DNA of 64,000 nt from Diphasiastrum complanatum. Lineage: Eukaryota > Streptophyta > Lycopodiopsida > Lycopodiales > Lycopodiaceae. Where the stretch lies: NCBI GenBank assembly GCA_029204225.1, contig CM055109.1, forward strand, positions 6,915,982 to 6,979,981, given 5' to 3'. Each line of letters begins with the position of its first letter. Position 1 is the stretch's first letter. Below are positions 63,355-64,000 of this stretch, piece after piece. The notes beneath the pieces are model-generated. The model saw nothing but the letters and a program-made list of their open reading frames with translations, had not been told where the DNA came from and did no database searches. The translations under genes were made by a program, and so were the position numbers.

Positions 63355-63527
63355 ATGGGATGGTCATCCATTGGAGGAAGTCTCTTCATACACATATCTT
63401 AGTGTCCTCTTTACTGGACCTAGTTTTAGTATGAGATAGGCAAGCATCACCAGGTTAGGGAAGGGACATGGTTCTTTGATTTGTTTTGTTTCAGACGACG
63501 ATACATACGTGATGCTCCGAGTAAGTG

Positions 63528-64000
63528 TCATCTTTCTGATACCATGGTCACATCGACAGCCATGTATGCAACTAAGACTTGGTGTACGGGCCTCACTTCC
63601 TCGAAGTGGGTGGATATATCTCGTCTACAAATCATCCGAACTACTCTGAAACCAAGCTCCTCAATGTATATGTCAATCCTCATATACCATGCCCTGGGTG
63701 CTTGCTTAAGTCCGTATAATGCCTTGTCCAACTGGCAAACCTTGTCTTCTTGTCCTGCTACTATGTATCCCTTTGGCTGCTCCATGTAGACTTCCTCCTC
63801 TAGAAATCCATTCAGAAATGCACTTTCAACATCCATTTGTTGAATATCCCATCCAAACTAAGCTGCCAATGACAAAACTGTCCTCATAGTAGTTAACTTA
63901 GCAACTGGTACAAAAGTTTTATCATAGTCAATCCCTTCTTGTTGAGCATACGCTTTTGCAACGAACCTTGCCTTATGTGTCTATAGAACCATCCGATATA
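63528..64000 (-). pseudogene. Ty1/copia RT fragment cut by the right window edge
   Basis: On the minus strand from the edge: [37 protein letters not shown], a stop, [31 protein letters not shown] and [20 protein letters not shown]. It departs from the RT pattern near 63640, before the YVDD box. It is in the same orientation as the endopeptidase gene and presumably within its intron. Confidence 0.88.

Overview
The window reads as nuclear DNA of a seed plant with a large, retrotransposon-rich genome. A gymnosperm is my guess, from the long transposon-filled introns and the density of decayed LTR elements, but the sequence does not prove it. Two host genes are recognisable, both spliced at GT..AG sites, and both reading frames stay open through every exon present.

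Host gene 1, plus strand, 9698-17998: a complete five-exon VPS9-domain protein of about 560 aa, the plant VPS9a guanine-nucleotide exchange factor for Rab5 GTPases. Its second intron is 5.5 kb and holds decayed copia sequence (11.7-15.35 kb). Host gene 2, minus strand, 49548-61205: the eight 3'-terminal exons (about 540 aa) of chloroplast-type glutamyl endopeptidase, an S9 prolyl-oligopeptidase-like serine protease with Ser, Asp and His active-site motifs all present. Its N-terminal exons should lie beyond the right edge. Its introns hold a Ty3/gypsy fragment carrying a small inverted-repeat element, a solo LTR and a (GA)n tract.

Most of the rest is LTR retrotransposon. The best element is a 6,000-bp Ty1/copia (20588-26587): 691-bp LTRs differing at 7 positions, TSD TAGAA, primer-binding site, polypurine tract and an uninterrupted 1,341-aa gag-pol frame. 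It sits inside a related LTR. A second copia (40939-47016; 252-bp LTRs differing at 12 positions; TSD AGGGT) is inactivated by stops and by loss of an integrase catalytic Asp. It too lies inside an LTR of the first element's family, and its LTR ends are AGTTAA...TTAACT rather than TG...CA. Older gypsy and copia fragments lie at 1-1310, 3.0-3.64, 11.76-13.2, 14.96-15.35, 27.3-27.55, 29.13-29.5, 30.5-33.35, 38.75-39.27, 39.9-40.5 and 63.5-64.0 kb.

The most unusual DNA structures are a 72-bp tandem array (34.49-34.85 kb) in which each unit is almost entirely two adjacent palindromes, and a perfect 28-bp-arm hairpin (11938-11998) inside a copia fragment. There is no CRISPR array, operon or convincing intact RNA gene. 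Nothing here amounts to a new multi-gene system; the novelty lies in repeat structure and transposon termini.
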